Part shown: positions 18,259 through 26,766 of the stretch, piece by piece
Numbering within the stretch: the first letter of the stretch is position 1
How the letters are laid out: each line of letters opens with the position of its first letter
From: Comamonadaceae bacterium G21597-S1
GTDB taxonomy: Bacteria > Pseudomonadota > Gammaproteobacteria > Burkholderiales > Burkholderiaceae_C
Reading direction: 5' to 3'
DNA: 64,000 bases
NCBI GenBank assembly: GCA_027214345.1
Contig: JAPWHR010000001.1
Span: 740,377 to 804,376 of the forward strand
Translations under genes and position numbers: made by a program
The notes under the pieces: generated by a model
Told to the model about the DNA's origin: nothing
The model's database searches: none
What the model saw: only the letters and a program-made list of their open reading frames with translations

Positions 18259-19640
18259 TCGGCGCAGCGGCGCTCGAGCGTGCGCCGGGAGATGCCCAGC
18301 AGTTGCGCCGCCTGGGTCTTGTCGCCGTGTACGGACTCGAGCACGGCCAGGATGTGCTGCTTCTCCAGTGTCTGCAGGTCGGTCGGGGCCGCCGGCGCCG
18401 CTGCGGACGTCGCCGGCACCGGACGGGCCTGGCCCACCGAATACAGCGCCGACACGTTGAGCGAGCCCAGGATCAGCGAACGTTCGATCAGGTTGCGCAG
18501 TTCGCGCACATTGCCGGGCCAGTCGTACTGGTTCAGGTAGGCCAGGTCGGCCGCCGTGATCTGCAGTGGCTCGACGCCCAGCAGCGGCGCCAGGCGCCGC
18601 ACGAAATAGTCGACCAGCGCGCCGATGTCCTCCTTGTGTTGGCGCAGCGCGGGCAGCGTGACCTCCACCACCTGCAGCCGGTAATACAGATCCTTGCGAA
18701 AGCTGCCGGCGTCGACTGCCTGGGTCAGGGAGCGGTTGGTCGCCGCGATGATGCGCACGTTCACCGGCAACTGCTTCTCGCCTCCCACCGGACGGATCAT
18801 GCGATCTTCCAGTGCACGCAGCAACAGGGCCTGCACCGGCAACGGCAGGTCGGCGACCTCGTCCAGGAACAGGCTGCCGCCCTGGGCGTAGTAGAACAGC
18901 CCGTCGCGCGCCTTGGTGGCGCCGGTGAACGCGCCCTTGGCATGGCCGAACAGTTCGACCTCCATCAGCTCGGGCGAGATCGCGGCGCAGTTGACCGGCA
19001 CGAAGGGGCCGTGGGCGCGGGGACTCAGGTCGTGCAGTGCGCGGGCCGCCAGCTCCTTGCCGGTACCCGATTCGCCGTGGATCAGCACGGTGCTGTTGAA
19101 CCCGGCGATGCGGGCCAGCGATTGCGACAGCGCGCGCATCAGCGGCGAGCGGCCGATGAATCCGGCCGCGGTCTCCTGGCGGTTCGACAAGGTATGGCGC
19201 AGCACGAAGTTCTCGCGCGCCAGGCGCGAGGTTTCGTAGCAGTGCTGGATGGCGTTGAGGATCTGCGGCACCCGGAACGGCTTGAGGATGAAGTCCGATG
19301 CGCCGGCGCGCAAGGCCTCGATGGCGGTGTCGAGGTCCGCAAAGGCGGTGATCAGGATCACCTGTCCGGTGAAACCCTGGTCGCGCAGGTCCTTCAGCCA
19401 GCCTACGCCGTTGCGCCCGGGCAGCGCGATGTCCAGGATGATCAGGTCGACATGGGCGTCGCGCAGGATCGCGTCGCCGGCCTCGGCGCTGTCCGCTTCG
19501 AGTACCGCGCTGCAGCGTGGCAGCAGACTCTTGACCAGGAAATTGCGCATGCCCGGCTCGTCGTCCACCACCAGGATCGACCACAGGGGCCAGCTGTCCC
19601 GGACGCGCTCCGGCGGGGCTGGCAGGCGGACATGGTTCAT
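18243..19640 (-). CDS. NtrC-family sigma-54-dependent response regulator
   Basis: A 465-aa activator: receiver domain (about 20-140, phospho-acceptor Asp70, acidic pocket DDE near 26-28), AAA+ domain (about 160-400) with Walker A GESGTGKE (189-196) and an intact GAFTGA sigma-54 loop (236-241), and a C-terminal Fis-type helix-turn-helix ending in RRTLERRCAEW. The intact GAFTGA means it should open sigma-54 promoters. The ATG at 19640 leaves a normal linker before the receiver; upstream in-frame codons look non-coding. It is divergent from the exported FDH operon, where a palindrome and a sigma-54-like promoter are found. Confidence 0.95.
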   Translation of the reverse strand: MNHVRLPAPPERVRDSWPLWSILVVDDEPGMRNFLVKSLLPRCSAVLEADSAEAGDAILRDAHVDLIILDIALPGRNGVGWLKDLRDQGFTGQVILITAFADLDTAIEALRAGASDFILKPFRVPQILNAIQHCYETSRLARENFVLRHTLSNRQETAAGFIGRSPLMRALSQSLARIAGFNSTVLIHGESGTGKELAARALHDLSPRAHGPFVPVNCAAISPELMEVELFGHAKGAFTGATKARDGLFYYAQGGSLFLDEVADLPLPVQALLLRALEDRMIRPVGGEKQLPVNVRIIAATNRSLTQAVDAGSFRKDLYYRLQVVEVTLPALRQHKEDIGALVDYFVRRLAPLLGVEPLQITAADLAYLNQYDWPGNVRELRNLIERSLILGSLNVSALYSVGQARPVPATSAAAPAAPTDLQTLEKQHILAVLESVHGDKTQAAQLLGISRRTLERRCAEWTPP

Positions 19641-19776
19641 GGCCGGGCTGCGCGCGATCGCGTCATGGCGCGGGCATGCCCCAGCGATTTGATCGGGTAC
19701 TGGGGGTTTGTCGCGTTCGCAACATGCGGGGCCCGTCCCGCATGATCCGCCCGCCGCCGACAGCGAGGGCAACCGG

Positions 19777-19793
19777 TGCGACAGACTGTCGCA
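19777..19793. promoter_or_regulatory. Perfect palindrome, candidate activator site
   Basis: TGCGACAG-A-CTGTCGCA is a perfect inverted repeat with a single central base. It lies about 96 bp upstream of a sigma-54-like -24 element and about 135 bp from the divergent NtrC-type regulator start, a typical place for an enhancer site of such a regulator. The assignment is inference. Confidence 0.5.
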
Positions 19794-19888
19794 AGTCTTC
19801 CGCCAGTTTGACGCATCGGTTGGCGTTCATGCCGAGAGGTGATGCCTAGTGCGTTGATTTGATTGGAGGTGGTCGGGTCAGGAATCGA

Positions 19889-19903
19889 TGGCATGGTTCA
19901 TGC
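19889..19903 (+). promoter_or_regulatory. Sigma-54-like promoter (-24/-12)
   Basis: TGGCATG-N4-ATGC matches the consensus TGGCACG-N4-TTGC at all but two specified positions, with the invariant GG and GC exactly 10 bp apart. It points toward the exported FDH operon, whose first ATG is about 180 bp downstream, and the divergent gene encodes a sigma-54 activator. Confidence 0.5.
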
Positions 19904-20081
19904 GTCGTGATTGCGGGTCTGGGGGTGTCCGGTCGGTCTTTCGCCGAGTGTCGCTGCCTGGGGCGAACTATGGCATGCGCGGGTATTCCCGTGCGTGCAA
20001 AGCAGCGCGCACAGGCCTAAACTGGTGTCGGTTCGTTGTTGCTTTCGCCCGGCCGGTGCCGGGCCCGCACAGGAGACACCC

Positions 20082-20291
20082 ATGAGTCAATCCCCGACCC
20101 GACTGTCGAGGCGCACCATGTTCGCCGGCGCTGGTGCTGCTGGCGCGGTGGCCGCTGTTGCCGCCATGTTGCCGTCGCGATCACCCCAGGCCGACACTGC
20201 GGCCGCGCCGCCCAGGCCCGCTCCGCAGCGTGGCGGCGGCTACACCCTCAGCGATCACGTCAAGCAGTATTACAAGACCACCCGGGTCTGA
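20082..20291 (+). CDS. Formate dehydrogenase-region Tat-target mini-protein
   Basis: A 69-aa protein with a twin-arginine signal (LSRRTMF then an Ala/Gly-rich h-region to about residue 36) and a short tail ending YTLSDHVKQYYKTTRV. It fits the family known as formate dehydrogenase region Tat target (TIGR02811), found as the first gene of exported FDH operons. It is exported folded or as part of a complex; its role is unknown, possibly an FDH assembly factor or small subunit. AGGAGA precedes the ATG, and a 34-bp gap separates it from fdhA. Confidence 0.85.
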   Translation: MSQSPTRLSRRTMFAGAGAAGAVAAVAAMLPSRSPQADTAAAPPRPAPQRGGGYTLSDHVKQYYKTTRV

Positions 20292-20325
20292 TGCCCGCGG
20301 GTTGCCCCCGACTTTGGAGAGTTCC

Positions 20326-23286
20326 ATGTTGTTGACCAGAAAAACAGCGTCTTCCGAATCCGCAGCCCGTGCGCCCCTGGTGCACAGCCTGCGCCGCGGC
20401 CTGTCCCAGGCGTTGCCGACCATCGACCGGCGTGCGTTCCTGCGCCGCTCCGGCCTGGGCGTCGGGGTCGGGCTTGCGGCTTCGCAGCTGACGCTGGTGA
20501 AGAAGTCGCAGGCGGCGACCGGCGCGCCCGCCATCGGCACGGGCAAGATCGAGGTCCGGCGCACGGTGTGCACCCATTGCTCGGTCGGTTGTGCGGTGGA
20601 TGCCGTCGTCGAGAACGGGGTCTGGGTGCGGCAGGAGCCAGTGTTCGACTCGCCGATCAACCTGGGTGCGCATTGCGCCAAGGGAGCGGCCTTGCGCGAG
20701 CACGGCCATGGCGAATACCGGCTGCGTTATCCGATGAAGCTGGTCGATGGCAAGTACCAGCGCATTTCCTGGGACACCGCGCTGAGCGAGATCAGCGCGC
20801 GGCTGCTCGAGCTGCGCAAGGCCAGCGGCCCCGACGCGGTGTACTGGGTCGGCTCGTCCAAGCACAACAACGAGCAGGCCTATCTCTTTCGCAAGTTCGT
20901 CAGTTTCTGGGGCAGCAACAACTGCGACCACCAGGCGCGTATCTGCCACTCCACGACGGTGGCGGGTGTCGCCAACACCTGGGGTTACGGCGCCATGACC
21001 AACAGCTACAACGACATGCGCAACAGCAAGGTCGCGTTGTACATCGGCTCCAATGCCGCCGAGGCGCATCCGGTGAGCATGCTGCACATGCTCCATGCCA
21101 AGGAGACCGGCTGCAAGATGATCGTCGTCGACCCGCGCTTCACGCGCACGGCCGCCAAGTCGGACGAATACGTGCGCATCCGATCGGGTTCGGACATCCC
21201 GTTCCTGTTCGGCGTGTTGTTCCACATCTTCAAGAACGGCTGGGAAGACAAGAAATACATCAACGACCGTGTCTACGGCATGGACAAGGTGCGCGAGGAC
21301 GTGCTGGCCAAGTGGACGCCCGACAAGGTCGAGGAGGCCTGCGGCGTCAAGGAAGAGCAGATGCTGCGCGTGGCGACCATGCTCAACGAGAACCGTCCGG
21401 GCACCATCGTCTGGTGCATGGGCCAGACGCAGCACACGGTGGGCAATGCGATGGTGCGTGCATCGTGCATCCTGCAACTGGCGCTGGGCAACATCGGCAA
21501 GTCGGGCGGCGGCGCCAACATCTTCCGTGGCCATGACAATGTGCAAGGCGCCACCGACGTCGGCCCGAACCCCGACTCGCTGCCGGGTTATTACGGCATC
21601 GCCGAAGGCTCGTGGAAACATTTCGCGAACACCTGGGGCGTCGACTTCGAATGGATCCGCGACCGGTTCGCGTCGCCGGCGATGATGAGCAAGCCGGGCA
21701 TCACGGTGTCGCGCTGGATCGACGGTGTGCTGGAGAACAATGAACTGATCGACCAGGACTCCAACCTGCGCGCCGTGTTCTTCTGGGGCCATGCGCCGAA
21801 TTCGCAGTCCCGCGGCCTGGAGATGAAGCAGGCGATGGACAAGCTGGACCTGCTGGTCGTCGTCGATCCGTATCCGTCGGCCACCGCGTCGATGGCGGCC
21901 ATGCCGTCGTCGGGCGGCACGGTCAATCCCAACCGCGCGGTCTATCTGCTGCCGGCGGCCACGCAGTTCGAGACCAGCGGTTCGGTCACGGCATCGAACC
22001 GGTCGATCCAGTGGCGCGAGAAGGTCATCGAGCCGCTGTGGGAGAGCCGCAGCGACCACATGATCATGCACCAGCTCGCGGGCAAGCTCGGCTTTGCCGC
22101 CGAACTGTCGAAGAACTACCAGATGCAGAAGGTCGGCGGCATGGACGAGCCGGTGGTCGAGGACATCCTGCGCGAGATCAACAAGTGCGTCTGGACCATC
22201 GGCTACACCGGCCAGAGCCCGGAGCGGCTCAAGGCGCACATGCGCAACATGCACCTGTTCGATCCCAAGACGCTCAAGGCCAAACCCGGCAAGGACAAGG
22301 AAACCGGCTACGACTGCACCGGCGACTACTTCGGTCTGCCTTGGCCGTGCTGGGGCAATCCCTCGCTCAAGCACCCTGGCAGCGCCAACCTGTACGACAC
22401 CTCGCGCAACGTGATGGACGGGGGCGGCAACTTCCGTGCGAACTTCGGCGTCGAGCGCGACGGGGTCAATCTGCTGGCCGAGGACGGATCACACTCGCTG
22501 GGCGCGGACATCACGACGGGATATCCCGAACTCGACCATGTGCTGCTCAAGAAGCTGGGCTGGTGGGACGAGCTGACCGAGCCCGAGAAGGCTGCGGCGC
22601 AGGGCAAGAACTGGAAGACGGATCCCTCGGGCGGCATGATCCGGGTGTTCATCCAGAACCACGGCTGCCATCCGTTTGGCAACGCCAAGGCGCGCGCCGT
22701 GGTATGGAATTTCCCCGATGCGATTCCGCAGCACCGCGAGCCGCTGTACGGCAACCGCCTCGACCTGCAGGTCAAGTACCCGACCCATGCCGACAAGAAG
22801 GCATTCTGGCGCCTGCCCACGCTGTACAAGACCGTGCAGGACAAGAACATCGCCGACAAGGTGCACGAGAAGTTCCCGCTCGTGATGACCTCGGGCCGGC
22901 TGGTCGAATACGAGGGCGGCGGCGAGGAGACCCGCTCCAATCCCTGGCTGGCGGAGTTGCAGCAGGAGATGTTCGTCGAGATCAACCCCGCGGTTGCGGC
23001 GGCCAAGGGCATTCGCAACGGCTCCCGGGCCTGGGTGTCGACGCCGACCGGTGCGCGGCTCAATGTGCAGGCGCTGGTCACCGAACGGGTCGGCCCTGAC
23101 ACGGTGTTCCTGCCGTTCCACTTCTCGGGCCGCTGGCAGGGAGCCGACATGCTTGCCTACTACCCCAATGGCGCGGCGCCCATCGTGCGCGGCGAAGCGG
23201 TCAACACCGCGACCACCTACGGCTACGACAGCGTGACGATGATGCAGGAGACCAAGACCACGGTCTGCAACATCGAAAAAGCATGA
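20326..23286 (+). CDS. fdhA: Exported formate dehydrogenase, catalytic alpha subunit
   Basis: Periplasmic molybdenum/tungsten formate dehydrogenase large subunit (986 aa). It has a long Tat signal with RRAFLRRSG at 35-43 and a likely cleavage near AxA around residue 64. The proximal 4Fe-4S ligands are Cys82, 85, 89 and 117. The metal ligand is Cys207 followed by His208 (ARICHSTT), so this is a cysteine rather than selenocysteine enzyme. The ATG at 20326 has TTGGAGAG upstream. Electrons should pass to the FdhB iron-sulfur and FdhC cytochrome b subunits and then to quinone. Only one active-site gene is present, without the Sec split seen in E. coli fdnG. Confidence 0.96.
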   Translation: MLLTRKTASSESAARAPLVHSLRRGLSQALPTIDRRAFLRRSGLGVGVGLAASQLTLVKKSQAATGAPAIGTGKIEVRRTVCTHCSVGCAVDAVVENGVWVRQEPVFDSPINLGAHCAKGAALREHGHGEYRLRYPMKLVDGKYQRISWDTALSEISARLLELRKASGPDAVYWVGSSKHNNEQAYLFRKFVSFWGSNNCDHQARICHSTTVAGVANTWGYGAMTNSYNDMRNSKVALYIGSNAAEAHPVSMLHMLHAKETGCKMIVVDPRFTRTAAKSDEYVRIRSGSDIPFLFGVLFHIFKNGWEDKKYINDRVYGMDKVREDVLAKWTPDKVEEACGVKEEQMLRVATMLNENRPGTIVWCMGQTQHTVGNAMVRASCILQLALGNIGKSGGGANIFRGHDNVQGATDVGPNPDSLPGYYGIAEGSWKHFANTWGVDFEWIRDRFASPAMMSKPGITVSRWIDGVLENNELIDQDSNLRAVFFWGHAPNSQSRGLEMKQAMDKLDLLVVVDPYPSATASMAAMPSSGGTVNPNRAVYLLPAATQFETSGSVTASNRSIQWREKVIEPLWESRSDHMIMHQLAGKLGFAAELSKNYQMQKVGGMDEPVVEDILREINKCVWTIGYTGQSPERLKAHMRNMHLFDPKTLKAKPGKDKETGYDCTGDYFGLPWPCWGNPSLKHPGSANLYDTSRNVMDGGGNFRANFGVERDGVNLLAEDGSHSLGADITTGYPELDHVLLKKLGWWDELTEPEKAAAQGKNWKTDPSGGMIRVFIQNHGCHPFGNAKARAVVWNFPDAIPQHREPLYGNRLDLQVKYPTHADKKAFWRLPTLYKTVQDKNIADKVHEKFPLVMTSGRLVEYEGGGEETRSNPWLAELQQEMFVEINPAVAAAKGIRNGSRAWVSTPTGARLNVQALVTERVGPDTVFLPFHFSGRWQGADMLAYYPNGAAPIVRGEAVNTATTYGYDSVTMMQETKTTVCNIEKA

Positions 23287-23329
23287 CCCCCACGCTTTTC
23301 ACTTCGTGTAATACGCAGGAGACACCATC

Positions 23330-23962
23330 ATGGCGCGAATGAAGTTTGTCTGTGACGCAGAGCGTTGCATCGAATGCAACGGCTGCGTGACAGCCTGCAA
23401 GAACGAACACGAGATCCCGTGGGGCGTCAATCGGCGCCGCGTGGTCACGCTCAACGATGGCGTGCCCGGCGAGAAGTCGATCTCGGTAGCCTGCATGCAC
23501 TGCAGCGATGCGCCCTGCATGGCAGTATGCCCGGTCGATTGTTTCTACCGCACCGACGAGGGTGTGGTGCTGCACGACAAGGACGTCTGTATCGGTTGCG
23601 GTTATTGCTCGTACGCCTGCCCGTTCGGCGCGCCGCAGTTCCCCTCGGCCGGCACTTTCGGCGTGCGCGGCAAGATGGACAAGTGCACCTTCTGCGCCGG
23701 CGGCCCGGAAGAACACGGCAGCCAGGCCGAATTCGAGAAATACGGGCGCAACCGACTGGCTGAAGGCAAGTTGCCGGCCTGCGCCGAAATGTGCTCGACC
23801 AAGGCCTTGATCGCCGGCGACGGCGACGTGGTCGCCGACATCTTCCGCAGCCGGGTCGTGATGCGCGGCAAGGGCGCGGAAGTCTGGGGCTGGGGTACGG
23901 CCTATGGATCCAAGCAGGCGGGCCAGCCCAATGGCGCCAGCTCGACGGGGACGAAATCATGA
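23330..23962 (+). CDS. fdhB: Exported formate dehydrogenase, iron-sulfur beta subunit
   Basis: A 210-aa electron-transfer subunit with four 4Fe-4S ligand sets: Cys13/16/19/23, Cys55/58/63/67, Cys87/90/93/97, and Cys119/122 with later cysteines near 147-151. It has no signal peptide of its own, as expected for a subunit carried through Tat with the alpha subunit. It lacks the C-terminal membrane anchor helix of E. coli FdnH, so contact with FdhC must differ. AGGAGA precedes the ATG. Its stop overlaps the next start (ATGA). Confidence 0.95.
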   Translation: MARMKFVCDAERCIECNGCVTACKNEHEIPWGVNRRRVVTLNDGVPGEKSISVACMHCSDAPCMAVCPVDCFYRTDEGVVLHDKDVCIGCGYCSYACPFGAPQFPSAGTFGVRGKMDKCTFCAGGPEEHGSQAEFEKYGRNRLAEGKLPACAEMCSTKALIAGDGDVVADIFRSRVVMRGKGAEVWGWGTAYGSKQAGQPNGASSTGTKS

Positions 23963-24183
23963 AATACGCACTCGCGATGGCGGCCCTGTCCGTGGCGATG
24001 GTGGGGTGTTCGGAACAGCCGCAGTCGCACGGCCTGACACGCAGCGACAAGGCGCCGTATGCCGGCACCGGCAAGCCCTACATGGACCCCGGCTGGATGG
24101 CCGGAGACAAGGCGGCCTGGGAGTCGCACCTCAAGACCCGCACCCAGCGGGGGCAGAACGACTATTACGGCGTCAAGAACTGA
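23959..24183 (+). CDS. Small lipoprotein in the formate dehydrogenase operon
   Basis: A 74-aa protein with a lipoprotein signal (hydrophobic stretch then VAMVGC, Cys17 as the lipidated residue) and a mature part of about 57 residues rich in Gly, Trp and charged residues, ending GQNDYYGVKN. It is coupled by ATGA to fdhB and followed by fdhC. I recognise no named family. Its place between two structural subunits suggests an accessory or anchoring role for the FDH complex; this is inference. Confidence 0.75.
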   Translation: MKYALAMAALSVAMVGCSEQPQSHGLTRSDKAPYAGTGKPYMDPGWMAGDKAAWESHLKTRTQRGQNDYYGVKN

Positions 24184-24199
24184 CGCGCGGGAGCGCCCG

Positions 24200-25363
24200 A
24201 TGATCAAAGCCCTTTGTGCCGCGGCCCTGTGGATCCATGTCGGCGTCGGCGTGGCGATGGCACAGTCGACCACTGCGCCGGCCGCCCCTGCGGCGGCGGG
24301 TGCGGGCGGCATCCAGAGCCAGAACATCTTCGAGGTCCGGCCCGATGCGAGCGCCGAGCCCGGATATGCCGAGCAGACCAACGCCCAGCGCGCCGCGGTG
24401 CAACCCGGCAACAACGCGCCGATGTGGCGCCAGGTGGGACAGGGCGTGACCGGCACCAGCAGCCTTCCCCGGAGCCAGGCGCCGGAGGCCGGCAATCTGA
24501 TCCAGCCCTTCGTGCAGTATCCGGGCGCGCGCTGGACCAACGCGGGCGAGGCCTGGCGCCAGGTACGCAACCAGTGGATCATTCCCTACGGCGGTGCCTT
24601 GCTGCTGATCGTCGCTGGCGCCATTGCGCTGTTTTTCGTCGGCAAGGGTCGGCTCGGGCATGCCGAAGCCGACGCGGGCGGTGGCCGCCGCATCGAGCGC
24701 TTCACGCCGTTCGAGCGCTCTGCCCACTGGGCCAACGCGATCGCCTTCGTCGTGCTTGCCGTCTCCGGCATCGTGATGGCCTTTGGCAAGTTCTTCCTGC
24801 TGCCGATCATCGGTGCCAGCCTGTTCGGCTGGCTGACCCATGTTCTCAAGACGGCGCACAATTTCGCCGGCCCGTTGTTCGCGGTGTCGTTGGTGGTGGT
24901 GTTCCTGACCTTCGTGCGCGACAACCTGCCGAGCAAGGAAGACCTGGCCTGGCTGGCCCGGGGCGGTGGCCTGCTGTCGGGCAACGAGGTGCCGTCGCAC
25001 CGGTTCAACGCCGGCGAGAAGGTCGTGTTCTGGGGCGGCGTGTTGCTGCTGGGCGCCATCGTGGTGGGGTCCGGACTGGTGCTCGACAAGTTGTTGCCGG
25101 GCCTGCTGTATGAACGCGGCACGATGCAGATTGCCCACATGCTGCACGCGGTGGCCGCGATGCTGATGATGGCGATGTTCCTGGGCCACATCTATATCGG
25201 CACCATCGGCATGCGCGGCGCCTACCAGGCGATGAAGACCGGTTATGTCGGCGAAGACTGGGCCCGAGAGCACCACGAGCTGTGGTACGCCGACATCAAG
25301 TCCGGCAAGCTGGCGGCGCAGCGTTCGCCGCCCGAGGCTCCTGGCAAACCCGTTCAAGTCTGA
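24200..25363 (+). CDS. fdhC: Formate dehydrogenase, cytochrome b556 gamma subunit
   Basis: Integral membrane diheme cytochrome b of the FdnI/FdhI family that passes electrons from formate oxidation to quinone. The 387-aa protein has a signal peptide (1-21, cleavage after AMA) and a long periplasmic N-terminal region (about 22-130) that FdnI lacks. Four or more membrane helices follow (about 132-152, 178-200, 215-240, 275-300 and 315-340). Candidate heme histidines lie in RSAHWANA, KTAHNFAG, AHMLHAV and GHIYIGT. This extended form is usual in betaproteobacterial exported FDHs. Confidence 0.94.
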   Translation: MIKALCAAALWIHVGVGVAMAQSTTAPAAPAAAGAGGIQSQNIFEVRPDASAEPGYAEQTNAQRAAVQPGNNAPMWRQVGQGVTGTSSLPRSQAPEAGNLIQPFVQYPGARWTNAGEAWRQVRNQWIIPYGGALLLIVAGAIALFFVGKGRLGHAEADAGGGRRIERFTPFERSAHWANAIAFVVLAVSGIVMAFGKFFLLPIIGASLFGWLTHVLKTAHNFAGPLFAVSLVVVFLTFVRDNLPSKEDLAWLARGGGLLSGNEVPSHRFNAGEKVVFWGGVLLLGAIVVGSGLVLDKLLPGLLYERGTMQIAHMLHAVAAMLMMAMFLGHIYIGTIGMRGAYQAMKTGYVGEDWAREHHELWYADIKSGKLAAQRSPPEAPGKPVQV

Positions 25364-25376
25364 GGTGGACCCCATC

Positions 25377-25772
25377 ATGAACCACAGGAACATCTTCACG
25401 TCGCTGGTCGTCGTCGCGGCGGCTTGCATGGCGACACCGGCGTTGGCCAAGCTGGCGCCGCCGAGCGATGAGGCCACGGCTGCGTCCGCGGCCGCGGCCC
25501 ACAAGGCGGCCTGGGCCAACAAGGTCGCCGCCTACCAGTTATGCAAGGTGCAGGACAAGGTCGTGGCGCACTACCTGGCCTCCGCTCGGTCCGCCGGCAA
25601 GGAGATCAAGCCGGCGACGGCGACACCCGCCTGCGCCGACCCCGGCCCGTACGTGGTAGCGGATGCCAAGCCCATCGAGGCCGCCGGGGCCCATTCCCCG
25701 GCGGCCACGGCGACCAGCCCGCCCAGCACCCAGCAGCCGGATGCCGTCGCCAATCCCGCCAAGAAACCCTGA
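25377..25772 (+). CDS. Small exported protein in the formate dehydrogenase operon
   Basis: A 131-aa protein with a Sec-type signal (about 1-24, cleavage after ALA), a central segment with two cysteines (CKVQDKVV and ATPACADP) that could form a disulfide, and a Pro/Ala/Ser-rich tail. It lies 13 bp after fdhC and before fdhD in the same direction. I do not recognise a named family. Periplasmic location and an FDH-linked role are inferred from signal and context only. Confidence 0.7.
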   Translation: MNHRNIFTSLVVVAAACMATPALAKLAPPSDEATAASAAAAHKAAWANKVAAYQLCKVQDKVVAHYLASARSAGKEIKPATATPACADPGPYVVADAKPIEAAGAHSPAATATSPPSTQQPDAVANPAKKP

Positions 25773-25835
25773 TACGGGGCGGTGGCGCAGGGCCGGCCGC
25801 ACGAGCGGACGGTGTTTGTGTTGTAGTCTCGGCCC

Positions 25836-26699
25836 ATGTCGACCCTTCTTCCCGCGATGTTGCCTCGCCTGACTGCCGCCCGTGCGCCGTTGACGCGCAG
25901 CATCGACACCGTCAGCGAGACCGGCGAGCGCCTGTCGGTATCGATTCCGGCCGAACGCGCATTGACCGTCTATGTCGACAAGCGCGAACTCGTCACACTG
26001 ATGACGCTCGGTGCCCATCCGGAGTTGCTGGTGCTGGGCTACCTGCGCAACCAGCGGCTGGTGCGTACGGTGCAGGAGGTCGAATCGATCACCGTCGACT
26101 GGGACGTCGGTGTTGCCGCGGTGCGCACGCGCGAGGGCATCAGCGACATCGAGGCCCGCACGTCCAGCCGGGTCGTCACCACCGGCTGCGGCCAGGGCAG
26201 CATGTTCGGCGGGCTGATGGACGACGTGGCGCAACTGGTGTTGCCGCAGGCGACGATCACGCAGTCCCAGCTGTACGCCGTCGTCGACGCGATCCGGCTG
26301 CAGGAAAGTGTCTACAAGACCGCCGGATCCGTGCACGGGTGTGCCTTGTTTCGCGGCCAGCAGATGCTGGTGTTTGTCGAAGACGTCGGGCGACACAACG
26401 CCATCGACACCATCGCCGGCTGGATGTGGATGCAGGCCGGCGAGGACATGCGTGGCGATGACAAGATCTTCTACACCACCGGCCGCCTGACCAGCGAGAT
26501 GGTGATCAAGTCGGCGCAGATGGGTGTGCCGATCCTGGTTTCCCGCAGCGGCATCACCCAGATGGGCCATGCGGTGGCGCAGGACCTGGGACTGTGCACG
26601 ATCGGCCGCGCCACCCACAAGCGGTTCCTGTGTTTCAGCGGCGCCGAGCGCTTGCAGCTCGAAGCCGGCCTGGTCGGCCCGCGCCTGCGCGTGGCCTGA
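25836..26699 (+). CDS. fdhD: FdhD sulfurtransferase for formate dehydrogenase cofactor
   Basis: Transfers sulfur, via a cysteine persulfide, to the bis-MGD cofactor before it enters formate dehydrogenase; without it the enzyme is inactive in E. coli. The 287-aa protein spans the family. The active loop reads TTGCGQGSMF, with a single cysteine (Cys118); the second cysteine of the CxxC motif of E. coli FdhD is replaced by glycine. It closes the exported FDH operon and is the only fdhD in the window, so it may serve both FDH enzymes. Confidence 0.94.
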   Translation: MSTLLPAMLPRLTAARAPLTRSIDTVSETGERLSVSIPAERALTVYVDKRELVTLMTLGAHPELLVLGYLRNQRLVRTVQEVESITVDWDVGVAAVRTREGISDIEARTSSRVVTTGCGQGSMFGGLMDDVAQLVLPQATITQSQLYAVVDAIRLQESVYKTAGSVHGCALFRGQQMLVFVEDVGRHNAIDTIAGWMWMQAGEDMRGDDKIFYTTGRLTSEMVIKSAQMGVPILVSRSGITQMGHAVAQDLGLCTIGRATHKRFLCFSGAERLQLEAGLVGPRLRVA

Positions 26700-26766
26700 A
26701 CACCGGCGACGACGCCCGGGCAGCCCCCGGAGCCCAGGGCATTTGCGAATCGGCTAAGGTAGCGCC

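Larger units (their letters stand above)
19641..20081. other. 441-bp divergent control region, two-component system / exported FDH
   Basis: No gene is supported. It holds a perfect 8+8 palindrome (19777-19793) and a sigma-54-like promoter (19889-19903), both listed separately. A second imperfect dyad, TGTCGCG/CGCAACA, lies about 60 bp further toward the regulator gene. The final bases supply AGGAGA before the Tat-target ATG. Confidence 0.6.

Noticed and set aside
16123..19584. A possible fused regulator-kinase protein of more than 1100 residues
   Set aside because: The frame of the kinase is open upstream, but that part is the response regulator gene read in the wrong frame. The regulator has its own complete frame and stop.
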